Part shown: positions 1 to 11,402 of the stretch, in pieces
Layout: every line of letters begins with the position of its first letter
How positions within the stretch are numbered: position 1 is the stretch's first letter
DNA from: Brassica napus
Taxonomy: Eukaryota > Streptophyta > Magnoliopsida > Brassicales > Brassicaceae
Direction: 5' to 3'
DNA length: 64,000 nucleotides
Assembly (NCBI RefSeq): GCF_020379485.1
Contig: NC_063446.1
Coordinates: 12,571,597 to 12,635,596 of the forward strand
The notes under the pieces: model-generated
What the model saw: the letters and a program-made list of their open reading frames with translations, nothing else
Databases searched by the model: none
What the model was told of the DNA's origin: nothing
Translations under genes and position numbers: made by a program

Positions 1-852
1 ATTCTGCTCCACTGAACAATGGCTCTCCTGCAAGCGCCTAGGCGAAGAGCGACCGATAGGTCTGAGGAGGCGTTCCATGTGTGTTCAATCAGCTGTCGGA
101 CTTCCTCGACATCCTTTAGACGTCTATCGAACCGAAAAATCTTTCCTTGGTTCCTCCGTGTGGCATCAAAAGCTTAGAATACCGGACGATGATCGGAGCC
201 TTCGAATCTTAAGTAATGACTGCATCCTTGAGGAAATGCGTCATACCAGGCACTGTTAGCTAAGGTCCTATCAAGACGGCTGTGAACCAAGTGTTGGCCT
301 CTCCTTCCTCGCCAAGACAGATGATTACCCGTATGCTTGAGATCGAAGAGGTCATTAAGAGCTAGGAACTCACGAAAAGCTAGGAAGGTCCGTTCCGGCC
401 GTGCCGGGCCGCCCGACTTTTCGGAGTTGTCGAGAATTTCATTGAAGTCTCCTGTGAGAAGCCAAGGAGATGCTCTATTCGCTGCAAGAGATGAGATCGC
501 ATCCCATACTCCTTGCCGACGGGGGATCTTCGGTTCTCCGTACACAAAAGTCATGTGGAAACTGTTACCCTTGAAAGTAACAAGCGAGTCCAGGTAATTG
601 TGAGACTGAGCGAAAATAGAGACGGTTACTTCTTGGGACCAAAAGAGGGCTAGTCCTCCACCCCCGGACTGTGAGGAGAGACGAGAAAATGGTTATCATA
701 ATGAAGAGGTGCGAGTTTGTTCAACACAAAGGAATCCGGGTTCTTGGTCTCCATGAGGAACAGAATATGTGGACATATGGATTTACACATGTCCTTGATA
801 CGATGGACTGTGTCGGGGTTCCCCAGCCCGCAACAGTTCCAGCTTACAACAA
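1..852 (-). pseudogene. LINE ORF2 endonuclease domain (partial)
   Basis: This is the N-terminal part of ORF2. It carries the apurinic/apyrimidinic-type endonuclease hallmarks of plant L1 elements: WNCCGLGNP near 820-795, a METKN motif near 740, LTGDFNEILDN near 440-410, and the SDHRPV catalytic motif at 174-195. A one-base slip near 650 (around a glycine-rich stretch) breaks the frame, so the stretch from 554 down is open while the upstream part reads in another frame. Downstream of SDHRP the linker to the reverse transcriptase (ERFFRFDRR..., LIEHTWN) runs off base 1. The enzyme would nick target DNA to prime reverse transcription; here it is a fossil. Confidence 0.8.
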
Positions 853-3764
853 CTAAGGAAGATCCGGAGCTAGGTGGTGAAAATCTACCTGTTCCCTGAG
901 GTTATCCTGAGTTCTTCTGTTTCGTCGCGATCTCGATGGAGTCTGTTGTTGATGTGCCCGGCTTTCATCTTCTTGAGATGAGTGGTTGCGAGATTCTCCT
1001 CTTCTTGGCTGTTGCACTTCTTGGTCCACCGGCACGTTATTCTGCGAAGATGTGTCAGTTGGGCGTCGGCCGTGTCTTATTCTTGATCCATTAGCTGGGG
1101 TAGACAATTGATTATCCTCAGCCTGTTGGCGAGTAGCTGGCGAGCGTTGCATCAAAGTTAAGTTGTGCTTCCTGAGATTTGCCCCCATGAGGCATCTAGA
1201 GGCTCCACTGTTTTTCTTTGTGCGAGGCGGATGCGCTGACCTTAAGGTTACATTTTCAGATGGAACCATTGATGCTGATTCTCGTTCAGCACCATTTGAA
1301 AAAGAGATTTCCTAGCCCGTCGATCTGTAGATTCTTCCCTCCGGTTGGAAACAGATGAGTTGTTGTGCAGGTGACTGAGTCGTTGCAGACACAATGATAC
1401 GTGCTGCTGTCTCTTCCATAATCCCTTGTGCGTTTGTTTCTAAGACTCGTTGTATATGCGCTTCTCTTTCAATAGGGTCCGGATGATTAACATACTGATG
1501 GGATGCTTCTATAAGCTCCTCCATAACCTCTTCTGTCGTCGGGATCGATCGAGGTGGGGGGAGCTCCGGGAAGATCAAGGCACGCTCCAGAGGGGGTCGT
1601 GGGAGAACCGCACCCTCTTGTTGGTAGTCACTAGGCAGGAGGTCACCTTCCACTTGTCTTGGTGTCTCCTGTTCATCAGAGTTGCCTGTAGCAACATTTG
1701 TCCTAGCCACTTGATAAGAACTATTGCCCTGCCTTTCTGCGCCCGAACGGCGAGGGGCTCTGTTGGTAGTGTATGAAGGGGAGGTTGCTTGTAGTTGACC
1801 TGGGGGAAACTGGGGGGATACATTTCTTTGATTGTGGTTCCTCCTTTCCCTTTCCAGGGCTGTGTCCTCGTTTCCTTCTAGGTAGTGTCCTTCTCGAGAG
1901 GCCCCGTAGCTCCTCCTATCATCTGCTCTGTTGCGGTACTGAGCCTTCATGTAAAAACTGGGGCCGTTGACTTTGTTCCCATGCCTGTTGGACCTCTCAT
2001 GTCCTGATAGCTTCTGAGGGATACTTGGTGTGATTTTGTTTCTTAGGGGGCGAGCTCCATTAGTGACAGCAGATACCCTATCTCCAAAGGGTCTGCTGTG
2101 TCTGTCAAGTCTCGTAGAGAAGGCTTGCAAGCGATCAGACTCCTGAGAGACCGTGTCATTGAGGGGAACATGTGATACGTCCTAAATTAGGGAAAGGATC
2201 ACTCAATCGGACTTAAGGATATGAACTCGCCAAAAGGGAGAACTGGTGGATTGAATGGTGACACAAGAGGGGGGGAGAGTCTCTTGATACTACCGAGCTT
2301 CGATTGTTGCTTGATATGACACACAAGTCCAACAAAGGAAGAAATGGTGGATTAAAGGGTCGCACAGCAGATGCGGAAGGCTGCTGATATTCCCGAAGAC
2401 AATTTGTTGCCGGATGTGACGCACCGGTCCAACAAAGAAGCAATCTCGATCTGTTGCTTGATATGACGCACAAGTCCAAAGGGAAAGATGTGTTTACTTG
2501 GAGCTAACCACACCAAGAAAGAAGTGAGAATCCATCTCAAGGTTCCAAAAATAATAATCAAAGCTTATTTTATTTCATTGATCAAATGGCCTTTATATAA
2601 TAGGCAAAGCATACAAAAGGTTGGAATACAAAAGACTAGTCAAACATAGAAATTAGCAACTTATAAAAACAAGGAAGACTTGACCAAAGACCTTGAATTG
2701 ACCAAAAATCATAAATGTCTTGACTTGACCGAAATTGAAAGATTGTGGTCGCCAAACTCTTTGGCTGATCTCGTGCTTCCACATGGTCGACAGTCTCTGA
2801 ATTGCCGTCAGATTGATATATTATACGACCATCACTTATAATTTCTTGTTGGGCCTTTCTTTCTTTAAGCGGATACATGTTCATAAACACATTTGCAATA
2901 TACTTCAAGCTCATCTCGATTAATCGCAAACCCATAAGCCAAAACATCTTGATTTGTTTCTGCTGCTGATTCGTGGCGCATCAACATGGGTCCTTATAGG
3001 GTAAGCCGAGACCTGAGCATCCACTATATGGTCGCCGGGTAGTACCTCCTTTCTGTCCAAGGAAGGGATGCTTGGGACCATCGGCTCAATGGGCTCGGGG
3101 GGAGGGGCTCAGAAAGGGAAATCCTGAGCTAGGTGAGACAGACGGTAGCAGATCGAGCAATGGTTCTTAAGGCCTTCGTATTCGAAAGTCACCAGGCTTT
3201 CTTCCCCTGAGTTGTAGTCTACGATAGAATATCCATGATAAGTGGGCTGAGACCATCCATCAGCACTCGCATCCTTGCTGACGTCTTTGTGATCTCATAG
3301 TGATCTAAAGTGCCCAGTTCGTAGCCAATGTTGTAGATCATTTGTTGATGCCAGAAGTGTAGGGGCAGACCTTGTAGTTTAATCCAAAAGGGGATCTCAG
3401 ATGGGAAGGAGTTGGAAATAACAGGTTCCCACCTTTGTAGGATGAGCATCCAGTTATTATGGTGGTAAGGGCGATTGGCAAGGACTTCTTTGAGATTCTT
3501 CTCCGAGCTGAGGCGAAACTGGAAGCAGGAATGTCCAAGATCCACTCCTGTGATTGGTCCTTCGAGATTCCACCGACGGGGAAGACCAGAGACGACATCA
3601 CTCACACTCTGCGCCTGAGGATTGGTGAGACGTCCAATGATTGTGAGTGAGTTCGCTTGGATGAGGGCAGATGTATCGATTTCTGGGGCTCGAATGCGCT
3701 TTCGTTCCGGCGGTGCGTGGAGGAGACCTTTCCCTTTCTCTGCAGCTGTCAGACGGCGAGACAT
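853..3764 (-). pseudogene. LINE ORF1 (DUF4283 gag-like RNA-binding protein), broken
   Basis: ORF1 starts at an ATG at 3764 (reads MSRRLTAAEKGKG). The first 180 residues form a DUF4283 domain, with the typical WNLEGPITGVDLG and IPFWIKLQGLPLHFW stretches. A frameshift near 3220 moves the zinc-knuckle part (CSICYRLSH, final Cys replaced by Asp) into another frame, where it stops at about 3112. After the inserted solo LTR the frame resumes; reading across the insertion point with the LTR removed gives one continuous frame. This is a low-complexity, proline- and arginine-rich C-terminal region (2130-1315), then an in-frame TAG at 1312-1314, then a further basic tail to 853. In intact L1 elements ORF1 coats the RNA intermediate. 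Confidence 0.75.
2173..2983 (-). mobile_element. Solo LTR (811 bp) with 5-bp target duplication ACATG
   Basis: The block begins TGATACGT and ends GCGCATCA (TG...CA with short inverted ends). It is flanked on both sides by ACATG (2168-2172 and 2984-2988), as LTR retrotransposon integrase leaves. On the minus strand a TATATAA box near 2592-2600 is followed by an AATAAA-type signal near 2570, the order expected inside an LTR. No coding sequence is present, so this is a solo LTR left by LTR-LTR recombination. The half after the TATA box holds imperfect repeats of a TGACACACAAGTCCAA-like unit (about 2210-2480). It interrupts LINE ORF1 in frame, so it is younger than the LINE. Confidence 0.8.
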
Positions 3765-4250
3765 CGTAGGATACTTGATGTTGGGATATGAGAAGGTATT
3801 TGTAGAGGGCAGTACTTGAAGAAAGACTCCGGAGCAGCAACACAAGCAGACCTGTGGTAACCTAGAGAATTGAAGATGCAGGGCTTGACCAAGTGAGCAG
3901 GTGAGCCTAGAGGAGTACGACAGTCGACTCTAGGTTCTTAGGGTTTCAAGGAAGCTTCGACAGGGCCACCGGACTACCAAGCTTGTGACCTAGCGACTGC
4001 TGTGAGGGTATGTAGTGGTTGCCCAAACGACCAGCGACGGTCATTTTGCCGTTGGAAAACAGTTCCCGCCGGGAAGGCGGTTTTGAGATTCAAAAAGATT
4101 ACCCAAATAGGAAGTAAACCGGGCAGTTGGGAAAAGTCAGAAAATCTGAACCGACAGTATTAGCTAAAAAATGTAGTAAACCGGATGTGGAAATACCGTG
4201 TGTGAAAGAAACCCAGCTTAACAACGTGCCTCGATAGTCGTGCCCGAGAG

Positions 4251-7200
4251 AGAAAAACTTATTACTTCTTCTCTAATAAATTTACCTATGATGCTTTTTT
4301 CCTACTTTTGATTCTTATATATTGTAAGAAGAATATTATTTATCATTTTTTGTTTATTTGTATTAAATTATATTTCAATCTTCAAAGAAAAAAGTTACTA
4401 TTTTGATAATGTTTTCGAAGTTTTATTTCAATAATTGTCTCATTTATTTATTTTATGTTATAATTAGTTAAAAAGAGTGATTAGGGTTTCGTTCACTCAA
4501 GAAATACTATACATGGCCTAAGAAGTTGACAAGTGAAAACAATGAACCATGCTGGACTGGTCACACCTCGCAAGCCTTTATATAAATACTACATGTGACG
4601 CGCGATTCAAAGAACTCGATTCTTCTTCTTCTTGATAATTTTTTCTCTTTTAAAATTATTATTCAATCTTTTCGTTTTCGACTGCTTTTGGATTTTAGAT
4701 TTTAGCGAACGTGGAGAATTCTTGTTCACAGAGAGAGGGACATGCTCACCCATTTCTTTGTTAAGAAAATAATTTTAAAATATTAGCAAATATACGACAA
4801 GTTTGGTTCAACGATTTGCACAACTGCAAAATGTCTTGATAAGAACTGTACATGGAATGCTTATAAGTTATGGTAACCATGCAAAATCAGATTCGTGGTC
4901 CATAAATATTCTAGACTGATGTCTAAAATATTGTAAAATTTGTCTAGACTTTTTTTAAATAAAAGAAAAAGAAAATAATAAGTTTCAAAAAATAATAATA
5001 ATAATAATAATCATAGTAATTAACAATAATACCTCCTGATCAATATATATGTTATATATATATATGATTAATTGACATGACAGTATACTGTTATTAATGG
5101 AATTCGCAATAAAGGTTTGCTTATATAATGCATAATGGGCGAAAAACACGTGTCAGTAAATCTTATGCCGAAATGTCGCTGACAACGAATCAGCAATGTC
5201 TTGTTCCATTCTAGAGTCCGTTATTGTACCACGTCGGCTATATATCCGGCGTCAACTTTTTTTTTCTTTCTTTCTTACTGCTAATACTTTAATAAATGCT
5301 TCAAATCATATATACATAAACGTGAGTTTACATAGTTACCTGCAAGACAGATTACACCATATCTTGAGGTACAAAGGAGTAATGAATGGACTATGTGACT
5401 ATGTGTACATGATCGGAGCTTATATTCCTGCAATTTGTACTAGTAGTAGAACTATTTTATAATTAGCAATATTGTCATTTCATAATTTGGATTCATGTTT
5501 GGAAGTGTGTGAGTTATGTTTATGTTCATAACATAGATCGTTTCTCGTAATGATAATTAACAATTAACTCTTTTGTGGAGGCAAATTATAACTTCAATGC
5601 CAAGTTGACTTGCACAATGGCCCACCTTTCAAAAAATAGAGAATATTTTCTTTTAGCATATAAAATACGCCTTATTGATATATATAATTCTGAATGGTAA
5701 TATGTGGAACTAGCTACTACGGCGTGATTTTAATAGTAATAAAAATATATATATATATATATATATGTAATTTTTTTTTTGTTATTATTATCTACGATGT
5801 TGTGTGGTTCAAGACGTTATATTCAGATAGACTATTTGAATTATGTGCATACATATATTACACATTATTCACCTTGGAAATTCATGTTGCAACATTCTTC
5901 CATTTTATAAAGTTAAATATTTTGCAACATCTAATATATTTTTCTTATCGAAGCAAATATTAAGAATGTACTTTAAATCTAAATAATAAAGTGCTAGAAA
6001 TACTCCGAATCTCATTTGTGATTGGGTTTTAAGTTACAAAAGAAAAGTAGATGGGGATTTTTAAAAGACTGTTTATCCTACTTTATACGGAATGGATAGA
6101 TATGTTTTCATGCAAATAACAGAAGGCCCTTAGAAGAGAAACAAGTCTTCTGTTTTAGAGATGCCATGTAGAAGGCTATCAGAAGGCTATTAGAAGAGAA
6201 ACAAGTTTTCTGTTTTAGAGAAAAAGATTCGAAAACGCAGCTTCGTGTTGGTCGTCTACACCGATAGGTTCCTCGCATGTCCACCTCTTTTAAAGTTTGA
6301 TGTGAACTAATAATAATGTTGTATTACCAAAAATAATACTATTAGATTTTCAAACATTTAATAATGACTAGTAACTTAAATAATTGTATTGGATTTGAAC
6401 AACATCATCTACGGACCACTGGACTGAGCCACTAAGAGTTGAGTGATTGGATAGCCATTGAACAAAAACCGACATGTACGGGCCATAACAAATAACCTTA
6501 TGTAGTTTATCATTTTGGGGGTTCATCAGTATACAGCACGAAAAAATGTTATGTCGGTACGTTTATTTCGAGAAATGAACAATTTAAGATAGGATTAAAG
6601 AATAGAACAAAGTTTTGTACATTGCTTGTCTACGAAACTACATGTGGTTAAATTGCCACAAAAGAAAAAAACAATCGAGGGCTTGCTATTTAAATGCATT
6701 GAATACAAAGAGTTAACAAAAAAATAACTGATCAAGATTATTGTTGTTTTCTATATCGTTATCCTCTAAACATCGTGAATGGATGATAAAGAACTTTTTC
6801 AAAATAAATAAATATATATATTGATAAAGAAGAAATATGATGCCATCCCAATCTTTATTCAGTAGGTGAGTAGATAAAATATCCCATAACATAAACCTAC
6901 AGAAGTATATATGGACAGTATCTAAGGCTGGCTTCAAGTTGTTTCGTCTTTTTTGGATGTCTTGTTGCTTCAATTATGTGAATGATGTCGGGCCAAAAAT
7001 ACACTCAAGATCCCATCCATTGTTGTTTTGATATTTTTTTTTTACACACTTTACTTTATGTGTAAATAAGATACGAACGACAATTAACATTTAACGCTTG
7101 GATGCAATGCAAGAAGGACACTTCGACGGCTTCTCATCTTGATGATTGGCTTCAAGGACAACGCCAGTCTGGAGACTCTCCGCAGATTGATAGCTCAGGC

Positions 7201-7279
7201 CAGGATTGATTGAATATATAGAAACAATTTACTCCACACCTCACTTCTAACTCGCTCCAAACTATTTTTAAAATATTAA
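4251..7279. other. AT-rich intergenic DNA without a recognisable gene
   Basis: I see no gene here; the open frames are short and low in complexity. Visible items are a CTTTATATAAATAC TATA-like box near 4575-4590 followed by a pyrimidine-rich leader-like stretch and a 14-codon ORF from 4742, a G-box (CACGTG) near 5147, TA-rich microsatellites near 5050 and 5745-5765, and a two-copy tandem duplication at 6121-6225. Confidence 0.5.
6121..6225. repeat. Two-copy imperfect tandem duplication (unit about 60 bp)
   Basis: Two stretches sharing AGAAGAGAAACAAGT and TTCTGTTTTAGAG begin at about 6121 and 6180 and differ at only a few bases. This is simple local duplication with no target-site signature. 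Confidence 0.6.
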
Positions 7280-7496
7280 CTAGATTTTTATCCGCACACC
7301 CCCGTGTGAGTATTTTCAACTTTTATATTGTCCAAAATTTATTTTATAAGATTGAATATAATATATATATATATATATATTAAAAAATTATCAATATTAA
7401 ATAATTGTTTAATATGCTTTTTTTTAAACACACAATTTGATAAGAGAGATCAACAATAATTTTATTGTGTTTTCAACAGCAATAATAGTAGCCAAT

Positions 7497-7527
<31 letters not shown>

Positions 7528-8387
7528 GTGTGTGCGTATTGTTATATTTTCTTTCCAGTAGAATCAATAATGTAAATATGCGCAAAAATACATATTTATA
7601 AACAATTTTTATTTTACATAATAATTTTCCAGTTGGTGATGTTAATGGATTATTTACATGTGTTTTAAATATTTTTAATTCTTAGGAATAAATAGTTAGG
7701 TATTGGATGCTATTTTTAAGGCAAAATATTTCACATTAATTTAGTTTTTTTAATTTATAAACTATTTTACGATAAAATATTCCAAATTAATTTAAAACAT
7801 TTTTAATTTATAAAATATTTTACGATAAAACATTCCACATTAATTTAAAATATTGTATAGTATATCATATTTGGTTAGTTAAGATTTTATATTATTATTT
7901 TGTAGTAAAACATTTAATTTTCTATTATGAAGTAATTTTATAAAAATAATATTCATGTTTCAAGTATTATATTAACGATTTAATTGAAAATTGACATTTT
8001 TTGACATATGTGATAGTATATATATGAAAACAATCTCGTTGCTCATTTTTATTTTAGTTTTTCTAATACTTAATTGTTTATCTACTATATGGTTAGTCAA
8101 GAATATAAATTGTGCACGAAAGATTGATTTTGTTTTAGTTAATTTGATAGCAATAAGTTAGGGATGCCTTAGTTTGACATATCCTTGATATTATGAATAT
8201 TTTGTGGAGTTAATTTTTAAGTATTAGAAATTTTTCTGTTTAAAATAGATTTAAAACATACATTTATTAATATGTAAAAGACAAAGAAAACTTAAAAATA
8301 GTTTCATTAAATATATCAATGGCATTGGAGTGTAAATAACTTGCAAAACTAAGAAGTATTTTTATTTTGTACTCCTCTTTTAATAGA
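7280..8387 (-). mobile_element. Non-coding Helitron, minus orientation (1108 bp)
   Basis: On the minus strand the element starts TCTATTAAAAGAGGAG (at 8387) and ends with a hairpin (CACAC-GGGG-GTGTG, near 7298-7312) followed by CTAG at 7283-7280. It sits between A (7279) and T (8388). The 5'-TC, 3'-hairpin-CTRR and A/T insertion rule is diagnostic for Helitrons; start and tail match the common non-autonomous crucifer type. The inside is AT-rich, with a (TA)n run near 7497-7535, and has no helicase. Confidence 0.7.
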
Positions 8388-8985
8388 TTAGATGAATCGA
8401 TTGGTTTATTGATTTTCTGTAGATTTGGCTCACTCATAAATGTTACTAGATTACATGTTAGATTCTCTTTATTTTATTCCTTTTTTGACAAAGAAAAAAA
8501 TCTGTTGGTATGTTCCTTTTATGATATTTTACAAACAATATTTTTCTCATGAAATACAAATATTTAGTGAAATATTCTCCCGCATCAGCCCGACACACCA
8601 ACAGCCTCTTCGTTGGTGTGAGTTACTTTCTGACTCCGAGGTTCACCGATCAACCCTTCGGTCTTTCTTCGTAGACATGAACGGTCATGAGCTAAAAGGC
8701 CCATGAAAACAGGACCGGTCCTGAGCTAAAGCGCATGACACAAGGATTTTAGGCCCCAGAAAATCTATAAATATCAGAGGCGTCAGTAGTTAAACAATCC
8801 TCTTTAGTCTAGTGGTATGATTACCTGCTCTATCACCAACAGAATGCAGGTTCAACACGACCTGTTATTTTTTTATTATGATAATAATTACTATAAGATT
8901 TGATTCTTTTAAACATAAGGACGATTTGGTTATTTATTTAAATAACCTAGTTTCTTTATTTATACATAGTATACTAAATAATATA
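8388..8985. other. Intergenic island with a hairpin and a tRNA-like stretch
   Basis: A less AT-rich island (about 8575-8870) stands out from its surroundings. It holds a perfect 9-bp stem (CACACCAAC 8594-8602, GTTGGTGTG 8612-8620) and a tRNA-like segment near 8800-8865. No credible protein-coding frame is seen. Confidence 0.4.
8798..8866 (+). pseudogene. tRNA-like sequence (degenerate tRNA or SINE head)
   Basis: It contains an A-box-like TAGTCTAGTGGTATGATT, the spacing of a tRNA, and a B-box-like GGTTCAACAC that sits in a CAGGT/ACCTG stem. The acceptor stem does not close and the anticodon arm is disturbed, so I do not call a functional tRNA. A tRNA-Gly-like origin is possible but not provable from this. 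Confidence 0.35.
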
Positions 8986-9718
8986 TCTACTCTAATAAAA
9001 CTGAAGTACAAAAAAATACTTTCCTAAATTTAAGTGTTTTTTACAACTTTCATTTTCTTTTTCTAATACATTCTATCCACTTCATTTATTGTCTTTTCTA
9101 AATAATTTGACAGCATTTATTCCAAAAGTACAAAACAAGAATTACATATTTTAAAGTGTTTTATTATATTTTTGTACATTTCCTTTTTAATTCTCCATAA
9201 CTAATTCATTAATTATCTTTACCATGATATTTTAAAATAATTTATTTTACATATTAACCATAATAATTCGACATGTTTAAATGAATTTACTTATGACAAG
9301 AATTCAAAACAATTAACAAATAGTCTTTTTTATTTGTTTACATAATCAGTTATATATGAACATTTCAGTATCCATTTAGATATGTATTGTTCTTTTGGGT
9401 ATCAGATTGTTTGGGTTTTTAAATTAGACCCTGCTAGGGTATTTTAATTTTCTGAGTGAGTTTCAAGTCGGATCTTCTCAGGTCTGGATGAGTTCGGTTA
9501 TAATGTATAGAAATCTTAAAATATCCAAATGATCAATGTATCTGAAACAAGTTCAGATATTTTTACCAAAATAACCATATTATTCGGTTCAGATTTTTTT
9601 AATACAATTAATTATATAGCGACATATCGAAAATATATAACACTAATCATAAAAACAAATATCAATGCATTAAAACGTAAGAATTAATATCCGCGCGAAC
9701 ACGCGGATCAAGCTCTAG
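8986..9718 (+). mobile_element. Non-coding Helitron, plus orientation (733 bp)
   Basis: It begins TCTACTCTAATAAAACTGAAG and ends with the hairpin CCGCG-CGAACA-CGCGG (9691-9706), then CTAG at 9715-9718. It is flanked by A (8985) and T (9719). There is no coding capacity. Both termini fit a crucifer non-autonomous Helitron very well. Confidence 0.8.
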
Positions 9719-10165
9719 TTATTAGATAAATAATTTAATTAAACAAAACTTAATAATGTTTTTTGCTTTATTATTTGTTGGCATTTAGTGAACAAGAGAA
9801 TGTATACCAGTTTCATTACTTTATCAGTTAATTTCTATTTCTTGTTTTATTGTTGATTATTTTTGTTCGAATACCTTGATCTACCATGTAAGTCTTTGGG
9901 CTTTTTTCTCCTTTGTGTACGTTTTATATATATTTTAAATAGAAATTCTAATAAATATTAAATTGTTATAAGGTTTTAAAATTTCAAATCGATTAATATT
10001 TATTTTCATTTTTTTGTCACCATTTATTTTCATTAATTATGACATTTTGTACTTTATTTATTCAAGATAAATTATGTTTAAATTTTTTAAACATAATAAA
10101 ATAAAAATAGTTGATCAAAAGAAAAGAAAAAATAATAATTATAATTAGGGGGCACCATTTTTATA
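9719..10165. other. AT-rich spacer
   Basis: Nothing beyond A/T-rich sequence is seen between the Helitron and the MITE. Confidence 0.4.
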
Positions 10166-10744
10166 TGGGCAATTCTCATAAATAGACAATTTTCAAGTTT
10201 TGGTCACAAAAATAGACCAGAATGAGGAAAATGACCAAAATATTTCATTTAATAGGTAAAATGATACTAATACCATAAATATATAAAAAATTGAAAATTA
10301 AAAATTAAAAATTAAAAAATAAAAAATAAAATAATAAAAAAATAAAAAAATAATAATTTTTTTATAGTTTTAGATTATATGTTTTCATATTCGAATTTTT
10401 TTATAAATTTTTTTTTCTGATTTTTTTTGTTGAAATATTTTTTTTATTTATTTTTTTTAATTTTTTTTTTGTAATTCGAAAATACTTTTTGAAACTATTT
10501 ATAAAATTTTTATTTTCAAATTTTTAATATTTATTTTCTATTTTATAAAATTTTAAACCTCAAATCCAAATCTTCACTCTTTTAACTCTAAATCCTAAGA
10601 TTTGGATTAGTTAACCCTAGGGTTATAAGTGTATATTTACTTTTTTAATGAAATATTTTGGTCATTTTGATTATTATAATCTGTATTTATGATAAAAAAC
10701 TTTTTTTAGTGTTATCCTAGGGTATTTTTTTTTATAATAGCCCA
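10166..10744. mobile_element. MITE-like element with long terminal inverted similarity (about 579 bp)
   Basis: The left end reads TGGGCAATTCTCATAAATAG and the right end, inverted, reads TGGGCTATTATAAAAAAAA. Further in, AATGACCAAAATATTTCATT (near 10238) recurs inverted near 10655. The core is almost pure A/T. I could not find a clean target duplication, so the superfamily is open; such elements are often MULE derivatives. Confidence 0.55.
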
Positions 10745-11145
10745 AGCGGCTATCGTCCACCTCTAGAAGCAGCGTAAGAATGCTCTTTACAATCATATCT
10801 ACATCCTCACGGATGAGGTCTTGTGGTTAATCGACCGTGACGTACGTTGCACCATTACTCTAAAGAGATATAGAAATCATTTCTGCTCCTTGGTATCACT
10901 TTGGTTGAGATAGACTTCTTTGTCTATTCCTATCTTTACTTCCACTTTATTTTTTTTAGCTTTTTGCCAAAGTAGATGTGGCTTAGACTAAATTGTAAAA
11001 AAGTAACTTTCCATTTATATGAATATTAACGCCTCTAGCAAAAAACAAAATTTAGCGAAAATGACATCCAACGATTTGAAAAGAATAAACACAGCTGAAC
11101 ATAGCAAAAAAAAAAAAAATCGAAGTTAGACATATGTGTTTCTCG

Positions 11146-11233
11146 AAAATGCACAGGTTCAAGACTTTGTGATTTCACCACTGATGGCAGAAGCCATGGC
11201 GGTTCGATCAACTCTCCAAATAGCAGAAACATT

Positions 11234-11300
<67 letters not shown>

Positions 11301-11402
11301 GGTTCAGTCTCTTTTGTGTTTACCCCTCATTCTCAGAACGAGGAAGTTGATGAGTTGGCTAAGACCGCTTTCATGCTTTCTTCATTTGTAACAAAGCCCT
11401 AG
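11146..11402 (+). pseudogene. LINE RNase H tail fragment with a (CT)n expansion
   Basis: The frame reads SPLMAEAMAVRSTLQIAETL before the microsatellite and NEEVDELAKTAF after it, the two signature stretches of the RNase H domain that ends plant L1 ORF2. A (CT)30 run (11237-11296) lies between them, where 20-30 residues of the domain are normally found, and the frame stays open through it as Leu-Ser repeats. It ends at a TAG at 11400-11402. There is no reverse transcriptase upstream; it is a small 3' remnant. Confidence 0.65.
11237..11296. repeat. (CT)n microsatellite, 60 bp
   Basis: This is an uninterrupted TC/CT dinucleotide run inside the LINE RNase H remnant. Confidence 0.95.

Larger units (their letters stand above)
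1..4250 (-). mobile_element. LINE (L1-type non-LTR retrotransposon), cut by the window edge
   Basis: Read on the minus strand this is the 5' half of a plant L1-like LINE: a leader (about 4250-3765), ORF1 with a DUF4283-type gag domain, then the start of ORF2 with its endonuclease. The rest (reverse transcriptase, RNase H, tail) lies beyond base 1. The element is dead: ORF1 has a frameshift near 3220, an 811-bp solo LTR at 2173-2983 and an in-frame TAG at 1312-1314. The right border is not sharp; I put it near 4250, where GC-rich leader sequence gives way to AT-rich DNA. Family assignment rests on domain order and hallmark residues and is firm; the exact 5' end is a guess. Confidence 0.85.
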
